This document shows positions 19,000-31,131 of a stretch of 64,000 bases of DNA, in pieces. Both the position numbers and the translations under genes were made by a program. This DNA comes from Craspedostauros australis (taxonomy: Eukaryota; Bacillariophyta; Bacillariophyceae; Mastogloiales; Achnanthaceae): NCBI GenBank assembly GCA_026770025.1, contig JAMXDE010000057.1, positions 62,001-126,000 on the forward strand, read 5' to 3'. How positions within the stretch are numbered: the first letter of the stretch is position 1; every line of letters starts with the position of its first letter. Below the pieces are notes generated by a model. That model had not been told where the DNA came from, ran no database searches, and was given only the letters and a program-made list of their open reading frames with translations.

Positions 19000-20343
19000 C
19001 AGATCTGTGATCTCTTCGGTTGACCATGTTACATGGCATGTGGCTCCAGTATCAGCCAGCCACTTGTTCTTGTCTCCTGTCTGCCTGTCTGCCTGTCTGC
19101 CTGCCTGTCATCTGTCCCTGTTGCATGGGATATGGCTGCCATGCCAGCAAACATTCCTGCATGTGCATTCCTGGTTCCTCCTGCTTGTCCATCCTTTCCG
19201 CTCATATCCAGACTATCCTTGGCCTTGTGCCCTTGCTTCTTGCATCTGTAGCACTTGATTGTTGGAGGTAGTCATTGTTGTTGGTTGGTGACTTGGTGCA
19301 CTTTGCTGCCTTGTGTCCATATTCTCCATGCTTGCGACACGTGCCCTTGAACCCGCTCTGATATCCCTTCACCATGGTGTTGAAGGCCTTGTTGGTTGAA
19401 GTCGAGGCAGTGCTCCCATCCTCACTTGTCCTCACCTTCCTCTTCCAGAATTGGATCAGGGGCTTCTTCAGCGACTCCCACTTGGGATCTCCGTCATTCA
19501 ACTCTCTGTCCAGTGTCGTCTTCGCCTCACTGTAGATCTCCTTGGGTTGGTTTACCATCACATGAGCAATGCAGTTGTCATCAATCTTCTTCATGCTGGA
19601 TTCCTTCAGTTCCTTGACTATCTTGTTGATCCACAACATCCACTGGCTTGGGTCTTCTTACAGTGTCTGTAGAGTGCACCTGGTGAATTCGTTGAGTTTG
19701 GTCACCTTGTCTGCCTTGTCCCTTGGTGCACACCTGTCTTGATGTTCCTTCCACACTGCCACAGCATCACCCTTGGGTTGGCGATCTGTCTTGCACTCCC
19801 TCATGATGCTTCTTGCCAGTCCCTCAGTGCTGAGCATCAGTGTGCTATACGCATCCTTGTTCATCCGCTCTGCTTTCTTTTCCACTTCACTCTTGACTGC
19901 CTGGTCATGCCTTGGTACCGCGACCGTCTCGTCCAACACCTCATTGTATCCCTTGCACGCAACGAGAGCCATGAAGATGTCCAACCACTCGTCAAAGTCC
20001 TTGCCATCGAACTTTTCGACCTTCACCAACTTGACCCTGTCTTCATCCATCTTGCCATTGTTCTTCAGCCTTGGTGACCCAACTGCTTGTGTCTATCTTT
20101 CTCAGGACACGTTTTAAAACGTGTTGAAACATATCCTCAACCTCTTTATCATGCAGACCAGGGAGAATGCTGCAAATGATTTGGCCATCTGGTTTCTAAG
20201 TTATCTTGTAGTTTGGCATTCCTTCGTTTTGTGAGCTTGATCTGTTTGTCTCAGATCAGCTCACACTCAACCTCTTGTTGTCCTGCTGCAAACTTGTACA
20301 GTTTTAATCCCTATTGGATCTGTCTGTTGCTGCTTTCCTAACA
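17434..20343 (-). mobile_element. Broken Copia remnant (LTR, gag, protease, integrase)
   Basis: Reading on the minus strand: a 222-bp LTR (20343 to 20122), a gag frame from 20050 (KFDGKDFDEWLDIFMAL), a gag zinc knuckle CRKHGEYGHKAAKC near 19300, a protease DTGA-type site near 19050, and the pre-integrase and integrase regions. The RT-RNase H half and the second LTR are absent, replaced by DDE transposon sequence. The element is broken with a few breaks besides the loss of its 3' half. Age cannot be set from LTR comparison because only one LTR remains; it is older than the Copia at 8744. Confidence 0.8.
20122..20343 (-). repeat. LTR of the Copia remnant
   Basis: On the minus strand it starts TGTTAGGAAAGC and ends TGTTTCAACA. 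Directly after it comes an 18-bp perfect palindrome (20107-20124, overlapping the last LTR bases) in the primer-binding-site position. Confidence 0.6.
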
Positions 20344-21408
20344 ACTCACTGTGTCATGGATGCACAATCCATTTCAGTTCTCATGTGGTTTTCCATGCTG
20401 CAATCTTGTCTGAGGTGAACTCATTCAGACAGAGATGCCAGAACATGAATGTGTCAGCAACAAACACAGATGTCTTGTCTAATGAATTCCTCAGGTTCAT
20501 GTATCTTGGCTGAGGGACAATATATCTCCAATGATTGACTGATGACACACAAAACACATTCCGCATATGCTTGGAGAAGTTAGATTCCTAAACGATCAGG
20601 AGAACATATGTGTTGTGGTATTCAAAGATTATTTTTTGTGAATATTCCATGTTCTTGTTTGGAACATTTGATCGTGAAAGTTCTGCACAAACAAAAACAT
20701 GTGAGTGCAGTCATTTTTGCGCAACTGTGACCTCCCAGGGTTGTACGGAACCCAGATATGTGTCACATTCCAGAATCAAGTGGCATTGTTGGAGAAGACA
20801 CACAAGCGGTTTCACCTTGGTCCCATATGCAGGCCTGAAGCTGTATCTCCCCAAGGGAGCAGCAACATGTGTTGGGATGATGATGGGTGTGCAAGGTATG
20901 GCATTGTAGGAGGCTCTGGAATGGAGGTGCCACTCCTGGATGGCATCAACAAGATTGCCGTATCTTTGTGCCTCAGATATCCTTGCATCACATCACCACA
21001 CAAGAGAACACGAGTGCCAGATTTGCCAAACAGAGCCGCATCCAGTCACGAATTGTACAACAGTCACGTCTGACGTTGTCCAAGTTTCCCAATAAAGAGT
21101 CGAATGTGTCGAAGATACCACCACGATGTGCAAAACGAACAACCGTCAGCGCATCTGCGTCACTCATCAACCGACACACACAGCGGCAACACACACCACG
21201 AAAACAACGACACTGCAAGATCTTGACGAAACCCAACGTCACGCAATACACGAGCAGCTCGTACCCCGTCAAGTGTTGGGGCAACTCTGCTCCGTTCCGC
21301 TCCACAACAACGCACGTGACATCATTTGGAACAACCCATATCAGTGTAGCCACAACCACAACCATAGCAAACCACACAACCATTGCCAGAACAGAACAGA
21401 ATAGAAAC
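20344..21408. other. Intergenic stretch with no recognised gene
   Basis: Open frames such as the one at 20705-21073 show no family motif. The last 200 bp before 21409 are probably the promoter and 5' leader of the pentapeptide gene. Confidence 0.4.
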
Positions 21409-22708
21409 ATGAAGCTCTCCATTGCCCTCGTCGTCTGCGCCGCAGCCTCCCCTGTCGCTGCCTTCGTTGCCCCAAGCCCAGCGACTGCCAACCCAACGCA
21501 ACTGCAGGCATCGAGCTCCGCCGATGATGCCAGAGATGCCATCGTGAAGCTCGCCCGCAACGTGGCGCTGACATCCGTCGTCGGCTTGTCGCTGCTGGGC
21601 AGCCCCCTCGCTGTCCACGCGGACGGACAAACGGAGAAGTTCAAGCTGCCCCCCATCGACATTTCCGACAAGAACCGTTGCACTTTCAGCAGCAGCAGCA
21701 TCGGGCAGGCCAACGCCGCACGCGACAAGCTGTACGATCTGCGCAAGTGCTCGTTGTCCGGTGCCAAGGCGGCTGGCTTCGATCTGTCCGGTGTTCTCAT
21801 GACTGGCACCGATGTGTCGAACGCCAACTTCCAGGATGCATACTTCAGCAAGGGGTACTTGCATGGTGGGTGAAACGGAATGTTTGTAGATGGCTGACTG
21901 ACTGACTGGCTTAATGGATGCATGAATGAATGAATGAATGTATAATATGAATGAGCATGCGGTGGAAGCAACGTGTACGGATGTTGTTCGGCTGTGTGCA
22001 TGTCACGATTTGCACCGAGATTCGATGGCGTGGTACCAAAGTGTGCACTTGCTGACTTCATGACTCATCCAATTCTTTCCTGTTCGTCAATCCATGCCAA
22101 AATCCAAATCCTCAATCGATGATGGATTACTGCAATCATGCTACAATCAATCCACCACGCACCATCACAAATGCGCACCTACGTCCATCATGAATCTGCG
22201 CAGACTCGAATTTCGATGGCGCTGATTTCACAAACGCCATCGTCGATCGTGCATCTTTCAAGGGAAGGTGAGTGGCAACGCGCAGACGATTCAAGCTTCG
22301 CTTTCAGATTCGCATTAGGTGTATTCTGACTCTCGATGAGGCACGATCCGCACACATTCGACTAGTGGAACGTCCGCTCTACGATACATTCTGCATGTCC
22401 TCCTTCTCACCCATCCGCGATCGCGCTCTTCTGTTCCATCAAATCCAATCGCAAAACGAAAACGTCATCGACGACGACCAACAATGAAAAATGCACCATC
22501 CCACAGTTCGTTGAAGAATGCGATCTTCAACAACGCCCTGCTGACCGGAACCAGTTTTGAGAATGCCAACGTCGAAGGTGCGGACTTCTCGGAGGCCTAC
22601 ATTGGCAACTTCGACATCAAGGCCCTATGCAAAAACCCAACCCTCAAGGGAGAAAACCCAAAGACTGGAGCCGACACACGCATGTCTGTTGGATGCGGAC
22701 CATCGTAG
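21409..22708 (+). CDS. Thylakoid lumen pentapeptide-repeat protein (three exons)
   Basis: Exons by hand: 21409-21865, 22204-22267 and 22507-22708, all GT-AG and in phase (1, then 2), giving about 240 residues. Residues 1-18 are a signal peptide ending at VAAFVAP, an ASAF-like site that sends proteins through the chloroplast ER into diatom plastids. A second hydrophobic stretch (VALTSVVGLSLLGSPLAVHADG, quoted in part) ends in an AxA-type thylakoid processing site near residue 75. The mature part has pentapeptide repeats of the A(D/N)LxX kind: LSGAKAAGFDLSGVLMTGTD, then NFDGADFTNAIVDRASFKG from exon 2, then SSLKNAIFNNALLTGTSFEN and VEGADFSEAYIGNFD from exon 3. It ends in a short Cys-containing tail (KALCKNP ... 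VGCGPS). Related lumenal proteins (TL17/TL15 type) have a right-handed beta-helix and no established reaction. Confidence 0.85.
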
Positions 22709-23429
22709 AGCATGGTAGATGTAGAACTGATATGTGACAGCGCGGGGCAGTCCGAAAGACGAACAGCAACCAGTGAATGGAGGGAACAGAGCAGATGCAT
22801 ACTCGCACGCTCAATACAATCTGCAAGGTCGCATCGTGCTTGACCACGAATGATATTTCAGATTCATGAAGTGCCGTGATAACGTCGGCAGGCAACAACC
22901 ATCATGCACGCAGCTTCATTCGTGCGTGAAGTCCAATTGTGATATTCGCGCACGCGCATGTTGTGCCTGCCTTCATCCTGAGCATTCCGACATCTCTCGC
23001 GACGTCGTGACTAATGCACCAATGCACAGGCACACACAGTCAAACCATACACGCACCATACTACTACTTCACAGAAGCACAGGCCGAAAGATTGAATCCA
23101 AACCGCACAAGCAAAACGATCCTCGTGGGACAGTGAAGAAAACCTGATGGATAGAAGACCTCGCGTCGCGTGGGACAACCAATTTACAGCTAATTACAAC
23201 ACTTTCCAAATCTATCCCATCACACTCGAGCCATGTAAACGTGCAACAGGGTGTCTACGCAACTGGCAAGCCTGCGGCCTAGCTCGTATGGAACTGCTAC
23301 TGGTTGGTTGTCGCTTGGCTGAAGAAGACAAAAGCTGCGGTGACCTCTCTGCTCTATGTACTATTGTATGTTATTCGATGTGGATTTACTCGAACTCGTA
23401 CCTCCCCGACCTGGTATTGAGTTGCGAGG
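22709..23429. other. Intergenic stretch
   Basis: No gene recognised between the convergent pentapeptide and GPCR-like genes. Short open frames here show no motif. Confidence 0.4.
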
Positions 23430-25672
23430 TCAAACGCCATCATCGCCTCTGCCAACATCATCTCGTACAGCGCTGTTGTCGTCACTGCTGCTCTCATCGC
23501 TGCTGTCGTATAGCTTCGCGATGCGTTGCACATCCAAGTTTCTCAAACTCGTTCGAGCTGGAAACGGCGATGTTGGAACCTCGGGCGAACATTCTTCACC
23601 AGCCAACACTTGGCGTATGGCCTCGCGTACCCGGTTGCCGTTGCTCATCATTGATGAAGGACTCAATTGCTGCTGTGAGCGTGGTTGTGACTGTGGCTGT
23701 GCTTGTTCGGCAGGAGCCTCTTGGGGCAATCGAGGCGACAATGATGAACTGGCGGTGTGCAAGCTCTTCTCTCCGTTGCCTTCGCTTTCGTCGTGGTCAT
23801 CTGTCATCAGAGTGGATGTCTTCTGTTGCTGGAAGTGCGATTTTGGGGTGGGTGACATCGATGGAATGGACAGCCCCGCCCTGTGCGGCGACGCTATAGT
23901 GACGACTTCGCCGGTGGCGCTTGTAGTGGAATATCTCGAGAATCTGGCTGTGGGCGATTGGAAGAGGGCGCTATCCCGGAAGAGCTGTGATGAGATTGTG
24001 GAATCGAACATGTCACTGTCACGTGCCAGCATACAACCAAGCTTGTAGTCATCACCGAAGTAGTCTCCTTCGTCGTCGGTGACTTGCGACGGGCGATTGG
24101 CGGATGAACCCACGTTGGGGCTGGAGAGATCCATCGAGTGGCCGCCCGAGATCGCTGTCGCCCCGGATTCCAGGGAAATGTTGATGACTCGGTTGTGCCC
24201 CGAGAACGCACCGGGGTGCTTCTCATCACCATTGCTGTTGCCCGCGGCCGCCGCTGCATCGTCGTTGACGTTGTCATCGCTAACGGTGGGATTCGAGCTC
24301 GTGTTCTTTTTGCTCTGCTTGCTGCGGTGATTTCGTCGGCGCTTCTTGGCTTTGTGAGGAGATGTCGCTGCCTGAATGCCCTTGAGGCCCTTCTCACGGT
24401 TTCGCAGGTATCTGGGACGGATGTAGATCAGGTAATTGAACAATCCCTGCATGGGGTAGAAGATGGTCATACCCAACACGAAAATGAACGGCACCTTGTC
24501 GGCGAATGCTTGAAGGACTCGAGTCAGGGTGGCAAACAGAGCCGTCAGGCCGTACGCCACGATGTAGAGGACCGCCTGCGTTGCAACTCGCCGCGTGTTC
24601 TTCGAGGATCTTGACGATGAGGGAGTCCCTGATGCAGTTCTCGTGCTCGCGGCGTACTTCTGGGTGGCTTGTTCTGCCTGTCGGACTGTCCAGTACACGA
24701 GGAACATGGCGATGGTGACCCAAACAAAGCTCGCCCAGTACCAGGTGTAGAAGAAGGCGAGTCTGTAGATCCATGCGTGCTTCCCGCGCTCGCACTGCGG
24801 CAGGTCATCCATCTCTGATATGTCGTGATCGTTGTTGCCCTGGTAGCAGTTGGAGGGAAAGGCCGCCAGCCAGCACCATAGGTTGGCGTTGTTGAACAAC
24901 CCGAGCGCCAAGGCAGCAGTCGATGTGGAGACGGCCAGCACGACCGGGATGGTGTGGAAGAAAGGCTCGACCACCCTCTTGAGACGTTCTTCCTTCCAAC
25001 CGTACCGCACCACCAGCACATAGTACAATGCGAGGGCGGAGTTGTACATGGGATTTGCGATCTTGAGCTGGATGAAGAAGCCTTGGGCGTTGCATGAGGC
25101 TTGGTTTCCTACAGCCCCCCAGATGTCTGGTGTGGTACGAGGAACAGATGCGTGATGGAAGAGAAGGAGGGTGGAGAAACATCAGCAGCGGCAACACCAG
25201 CAGCAGCGGCAACACCAGCAGCAGCAGCAGCAGCAGCGGCAGTAGCAGCCACATTGAGAAGGGAAAGGGTATGAGTATGCAGGGAATGCAGAGGTTGTGG
25301 TGTCAGAAGTGAGCTTTCTGCTTGGCATGGGACGAGGTTGATGAGGTGTCGGTGCAGCTCCCTGCGCTGCACCAACAATGACGATGAGAAAGTGGGCCGA
25401 ACGCAACAAGGATGATCGCTGGTACCATCCGCACTCTACTTGTACGTACTCTGGGTATCGCTTGGGACTGGCCAGGTGCTCATGAACCAGGCCGAGGAGA
25501 TGAGAAGGTCGAAGATGCTCATGCCAAGCAAGATGCGATGGTACACCATGCCCTGCTTCTTCTTGTCCCGCAGCACCTCCCAGACGATTGCCGCCGAACC
25601 CAATATCGACAGGGACGCGGAGAACTTGGGTCCGAAGGCCAACGCCTTTTGCTCAGCGAGAGACCGTGCCAT
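23430..25672 (-). CDS. GPCR-like seven-transmembrane protein (two exons)
   Basis: Exon 1 is 25672-25450 and exon 2 is 25126-23430, with a GT-AG intron (25449-25127) in phase 1, giving about 639 residues. Exon 1 holds two hydrophobic helices (ASLSILGSAAIVWEV; ILLGMSIFDLLISSAWFM). Exon 2 opens with GNQASCNAQGFFIQL, a stretch typical of cAMP-receptor-like and related protist 7TM receptors where the Cys would form the extracellular disulfide. Further helices are ALALYYVLVV, TIPVVLAVSTSTAALALG, WYWASFVWVTIAMFLVYW, QAVLYIVAYGLTALFATL and FIFVLGMTIFYPMQGLFNYL, ending in IYIRPRYLR. About 330 residues of Ser-, Asp- and Gln-rich cytoplasmic tail follow, with a basic patch (KAKKRRRNHRSKQSKK). Ligand unknown. 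The intron carries a (CAG/CTG)-type triplet run at about 25180-25255. Confidence 0.82.
25176..25252. repeat. CAG-type triplet run inside the GPCR-like intron
   Basis: Interrupted GCAGCAGC repeats with CAACAC breaks, all within the intron by the gene model above. Confidence 0.7.
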
Positions 25673-26815
25673 GGTCGTTCAGAATGGTGTTGGTATCAGT
25701 GATGGTGGTGGCGTCTTTGACAGTGGAGGGTCGCCGTCTGGATCAGGCGATGTTTCGCTTGTTTCCTTTACTTGTTTGCTTGCTTGCTTGTTTGTTTGCT
25801 TGGCCTCCGTTGAATGCAGATGCGATGCTCTGTGGATGTTTGCGAAAGCAAAGGGGAGAATTTATGAGAAGCAACTGTATCGATCGACCCCAAGAACGAA
25901 GAAGGTCGCGCGGGAAGATTTGATCTTGGTCCATCATGTTGCTGGCGAACAGAAACCGAAGAGCATCCAAGAATGAGCGACAAGACTGCTTCTGTTTGCC
26001 TGTCACATGTGGCGGGCCCAATGGAAATATCAGCGCTTACATCATGTCAAGCACAGATCATGGGTGGTTTGAAGAATATCAATGTGCAGTATCATGATAG
26101 CGAGAATGGTGCTCTTCGCGTACTTTGCTCTTACTCCAACCGGTGTGTGGGCTGTTGCGGACGACAAGACGGTTCTCATTCGGTCAACGAGTGAAGCGTG
26201 CGTGCATTGTACGCATACGACTAGGCGCACATGGAAGAGGCTGCGTATAACCATCTTTGGTCCTCCCAATGCTGTCTCTGCATGTTTGACATCACCTGAG
26301 AATCCGATGTGTGCTATCAACACAGGGAGGGGATGCAGGAATGCTGCGCCACAGGTCGCACTCATCCGGGCTACGGGGAGTTTTGGCGGAATGGAGAGTG
26401 ATCACCATCTGTCAACTGCCGGGCACTTTTGTGCTGAGCTGGTAGCGGTTCGGAGAGAAACATCCAACCTCTCGAATACAGAGAGGCAAAGTGTATGTGT
26501 GGACTTGGACATGGACGATCAGCTGACACCTTTTGCGCACCAACTGTGCCCACCACCGCCCACATCCATCAAGCAAGCAAGCGAGTAACATGCAAGCGAG
26601 TAAGAAAGAGCAAGAGAAGCACAAAGACTGCCAGTCTCGTCCACCTTGGGAGTCCCCAGAGATCTGATCTGACCTGATTTGAATCTTCCACCCTTCCGCC
26701 CGAATGTTTAGATTTTGGGCGGGCACATGCGCGTTTCTTGTGCTCTTGCTTGAGTCAGGCAGCTATGGCCACGAGATATTCGGCCTAGCCCATAGCAGTC
26801 AACAATCAGGACGCC
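25673..26815. other. Intergenic stretch between divergent genes
   Basis: No gene recognised. It contains short GCTTGCTT/GTTT repeats near 25770-25800 and GCAAGCAAGCGAGTAA repeats near 26570-26610. It should hold both the promoter of the 7TM gene (leftwards) and that of the small membrane protein (rightwards). Confidence 0.4.
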
Positions 26816-27321
26816 ATGACCCAGCAGGCCCAAGCCTGGCTTCCCTTCGGCAAGCATCCCGTTGTCATTGTGGTCACCGCAGTGGCTGCCATTGCGTGAG
26901 TGTAGCCACCGCCTGCGTTGCCGAGCTTCGTCACACTTCAACTCTTCACAGAGGGAAGATCGCGCTTTATAAACAAACCCATGGATGAAGGAGCGTTTCT
27001 GTGTTCTGAGCTTCGGCGCTCGGAGGCATCAGCTCATGCGTTCCTCCCCATGATCGACATCAACGCCGCTCTCTCTCTCTCTCCCTTTGCCGTCGATAAC
27101 TTCTGGGCAACAGCCACTCCACCATGTGTCACAAAGAGTGGTTGGAGGGTACCGCCCAACGTGAAAAGCTCGTCCGAAAATGGAACGCGCTGGGCGAACT
27201 GTTGCGCGATCAAACGGGAGCCATCGTTACTCATGCTTGTGTTGAAACCGACCCAGAACCGATTCGTGATCGCTCACGGCGTCATTTTGCCAAAGCTGCA
27301 AACAATCCCTTTGTCGGTTAA
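26816..27321 (+). CDS. Small single-pass membrane protein, function unknown (two exons)
   Basis: Exon 1 is 26816-26895 and exon 2 is 27114-27321; the intron starts GTGAGT and ends AACAG after a pyrimidine-rich (CT) run, and the phase (2) fits. The product is 95 residues. Residues 14-28 are hydrophobic (KHPVVIVVTAVAAIAA), giving one N-terminal membrane anchor. The rest is charged and helical (HKEWLEGTAQREKLVRKWNA, then HACVETDPEPIRD) and ends NNPFVG. I do not recognise the family. The size and layout recall small inner-membrane subunits of mitochondrial complexes, but that is only a guess. Confidence 0.55.
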
Positions 27322-28060
27322 ATGTATGATAACTCCCAGCTGGTCCTTTCCGCGCAGAACCACTGTCTTTTCCGCCCTCACATTTTAGGTCCGCGTTGTT
27401 GCAAAAGCCGCCTTCACAGCAACATCCGAGGAGATAGGAGCATGCATGGAACGAACTATGGCATCGGGAGCTGTCTTCTTGTTGGTCCATCCATCCATCT
27501 ATCCACCACAATGGAATGCATTGATGGATCCAAAAGATAGTGCCGGCAGAGCGGAACGGAACAGCGCCGAGTGCAAGTACTGCGGACGATCGCAGAACAA
27601 AAGCGGAGGAACCAATGGCACGACGACTCGCTGTGCTAAGAAATAAGGACATGCGATCGCTCACATTGATCCAAGCCCTTCTTGGCAACGCAATACCAGG
27701 GACCGAAGCGGGGAATCAATGGCACTCTTCGTCTGCCTTGCGTGCCGGCTACGAGTATGTGTCAGAGGATTGCGATAGTCCACGTCTCACACTGCCTGAC
27801 CATCACACCATTCAGGGCAGTCTGGATTAGAAAGCTGGTAGTTCACCATGGTGGTCCAATGGGTGTAGCGGGGAGGCACAGCGCTCGATTTGCGATTTGT
27901 GATCGTGCAATGATAAAGATTCAAGTTCTCTGCGCGTTCGCGCCATGACACCAGAATTTGCATACGATGCTGGCCATCCTCTGCGGAGCAAGAAAGTTCG
28001 CGGCTGCTGCTCGTCGCCAGCTCCACAATGCTCGTACCAACTCGTGCTCACGCCATCAAA
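27322..28060. other. Intergenic stretch
   Basis: Nothing I can support as a gene. Short frames on both strands show no motifs. Confidence 0.35.
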
Positions 28061-30844
28061 TCAGGGCGACTTGTCCGAGCAACGATCATGGAGGATCGCG
28101 TCATACCGCCGCACACCATTGTCAACCCAATGCCCTGGCATCGGGTTTCTCTTCGTTGCGTCGACTTTGAGGTGGAATGACACGCTTGTCTCCGAGATCT
28201 GACCGAGCTCACCCTTGGAGGTGATGCCGTGGTACAGCTCCAGGTCGCCAGCGCGCCACACGCTGCGCCCGCTGGTTTTCCACCTCGCGTGCTCGTAGGC
28301 GTTGGATTGGTGATATCGCGTTTCGTTCCTGTCATCGTTGGTATCTTCGCAAAGCACATCGGCATAGCGGAAGCAACTTGCGATGTTGTAATCCTCCTTC
28401 GGCGTCTGCCAATACGGCCAGCAATCCTGCTTGTAGAACAAGCCCTCCACGAGCAGTTTCAGCGCGGGTCTATTCAACGTGTACCCAGCCCCTCCACCAC
28501 AAAGCCGCTTGAATTTGTTCGGGAATGCCACCATCGGGCCGCCTAGATACAGCGGCGCCGACTGATTCCATGGCCCGCGCCATGACCCTGTGGATACAAC
28601 GTGGCGCAAGTTCTCAACAATGACGTAGTGATCATCACCGCCAAGATGGAAGAAGTCGTACTCGTCCAGATAGTGTTCGTACACGTAACGCCAGATGGAC
28701 CGCACCTTGCTCCACATGTTGTCATCTGGTAACAGCATCCCAATTGATAACAACAACAACAACAACAACAACAACGACGACGACGACGACGACGACGACG
28801 GGGATCATAGTATCGAAACAAGCCAAACGGAATCGCAGATTCGGTGCAGAGCATGTGAGATGAATGGCGCATTCGGAGGGACAGCCGCAGAGCTAGCCAC
28901 AGGCATACCTGCATACGCAGACACATTTCGCAACGCTCTCCTCTGCCTCAACCATGCCCCGCGCAGAGAAGGAACTGTCCTAGTCTCCCACTTACATGAT
29001 TCAGGACCGTCATGAAGGATATTGACTGCACCAATCTCCACATCCGTCACGTTGGATGCTGCCATGAATCCATCACAGCGCGGGCCGTACGTTTCTGCAA
29101 TCGCTCGGACCCGGTCATGGCTATTGGAGTGCGTGTACACCATGCACAAAATCCTCAACTTCTTTCCCGCCCCGCCTGGTTCCTCAGCCGCAGGCAGCTC
29201 GTGTACGAGGAAGTTCCGTATTTTCTGCAATGCCGTATTCCCCAACGGCTCCTCCGATCCCGATCCGTACGGCACCTCGCAGATCCCCCTCGTCTGCGGA
29301 AATGGGTAGCTTCGTTTGTAGTACGGAATCCTCTCCGTGAATGGCAACGGATGCTCCTTGATGTACGTGGCGTCGTGAACGTATCCAGGGTGACCCGCTG
29401 CATCCAATGCACCCTTCGAGACCTTCCAAACATGATCACAGAGATTCTGGTGAATGGCATGGATACGGTACAGATGGCTGGCCGTGGTCCCTTCCATGGA
29501 TTCCAGTCCGTCGACCAAATGAAATGAAACGGTGGTCCTGGAAGTGCGCATCAACTTATTGCGAATGCGGATCCCAAACTGTCTCATGATCTCCTGGCCG
29601 TAGATGGGCGGTCCATGATTGGCCATCACCCAGAGCGCGGAGAAGTTGGGACCGTGCTCATGGTACAAGCTCGCCTCATCGGTAGCATCCAATCCCATCT
29701 GACATTTCTGAATTCCAGCATGCGCAGACAGGCAGTGTCCTAACCGCGTGTCGTACCGATGCGATCCGATGTCGCCTTCTTCAGTGTCCTGCTCCTGCGG
29801 CGATGCTGTCGCCATGCATTTCGTCATCTCGGAGGCTGTCGCTACCTTCAGCGATTCTGAATTGAAGGTGATTCCCGATCCGCTGGTGCAAAACATCTGG
29901 TCGGAACGCCGGTTGGGAATCATCCCATCCCCCATGTACATTAAGAAATTTCCATCCGCACCAGTCACATTCCACGCAATGCGTGCGAGGTGATACCGCA
30001 AGTTGTTTGGATAGATGTATGCCTGATCGCTTGCGATGTGGAAGAAGTCAAATTGCTGGGAATCGCCAAATTCCTTTTGAATGTATTGCATCGCAGGATA
30101 CAGCCGATGGTCGACGCCTGTGGTAGAATCGTTGCTGCGGTCTACTCGTATGATCGAATCGCGTGCATACATGTTGACTGCATTTATCGTGGCATCCGTT
30201 TTGTTGGAAACGGCCACGAATCCATCGCACTGCTGTGCGTACGTGGCCAGTATGGCAGGAATGACATCGCTGTGCCTCGTGGAGTCTGTCATGACCACGC
30301 ACAGCACCTTGGGGATGTCGTATGCGTCGGTCCGTTCTGGCTGGTCTGCTTGCAATGTTTCTCGCAACGATCGCAGCTGAGCCTCCAGGTTGATATTGTC
30401 CACTTTGATGATGGCTTGAAACCCCCATCTCAATTCGGGACCTTCGCCAGGTGGGACAGCGCAGATGTCACGGATGATGTCATCCCCAATCTGGGATTGA
30501 GGGATGCTGTGCGCAATCTCGCCATCGGCAATACTGTGACTCCTTGCATTGCTGTTGCCGTGTATCCTTCGTGAACGGTCAGACGACCGCGAGTGCGACT
30601 GGATCTGGCGATCTGCTGACACATCCAGTTGACTCCTCCATTGAGAGAACAGCGAGACGTCATCTCTCGTTTGAGTGTGACTGATCTGGATCCACGAATA
30701 CGTTTGGAGCAGAATGATGAGCGCAACGATGACCCCGAGGCTGCACTTGTACACGCTCCTTCGCCTTGGCCGCTTGTGCCATGCATGTTGGTGCGAAGGT
30801 TGTGGATCCGTGCTGCGTCGTGGATGCCCGGCAGACGAAGTCAT
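28061..30844 (-). CDS. Two-module C1GalT1-like type II membrane glycosyltransferase (two exons)
   Basis: Exon 1 is 30844-28996 and exon 2 is 28725-28061 (intron 28995-28726, GTAAGT...CCAG, phase 1), giving about 837 residues. I chose the ATG at 30844 because a basic stretch (KRPRRRSVYK) and one hydrophobic anchor (SLGVIVALIILLQTYSWI) follow, the usual Golgi type II layout. The C-terminal module reads RILCMVYTHSNSHDRVRAI, then PESYDNMWSKVRSIWRY across the splice, YDFFHLGGDDHYVIVENLR (an Asp-containing metal site), APLYLGGP and CGGGAGYTLNRPAL. These are hallmarks of core-1 beta-1,3-galactosyltransferase-like GT31 enzymes. The N-terminal module repeats the pattern (KVLCVVMTDSTRHSDVIPAI, FDFFHIASDQAYIYPNNLR, SGSGITFNSESLK) but has S-D-Q where the active module has G-D-D, so it may not be catalytic. 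Donor and acceptor are not known. Confidence 0.82.
28748..28801. repeat. CAA then CGA triplet run inside the glycosyltransferase intron
   Basis: About nine CAA units pass straight into about eight GAC units, read on the plus strand. The run is intronic in the model above. Confidence 0.8.
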
Positions 30845-31131
30845 GTGCTTTGGCTGCGTTGCAGGATGGTCACCCGCATCGGGAATGTCGGTCGCGAGTT
30901 GCTGGAGGTGTGGGGAAGGACGATGGTGTGGTCGCTCGAAGGGCAATGGGGAAGTGTCGCATGGAGGCCTGCTCAGTTGGTGGATGTGTGCACCGTGTTG
31001 TGGTTTTCTTGCTCGCCCTGCTGCATGACAAGGAGAAGCGACGAGAACGGCGAATGTGTGTGTCTGCTGACCGAGTCGTGTATGCCCACGAACGTGACTC
31101 AATCGTGTCAAGACTGCGAACCAAGAACGGC

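Noticed and set aside
20705-21073. 122-codon frame upstream of the pentapeptide gene
   Set aside because: No motif on either strand and no splice path into the neighbouring gene that improves the model.
23147-24048. Long plus-strand frames opposite the 7TM gene
   Set aside because: They are antisense to a well-supported coding region and have no family motif.
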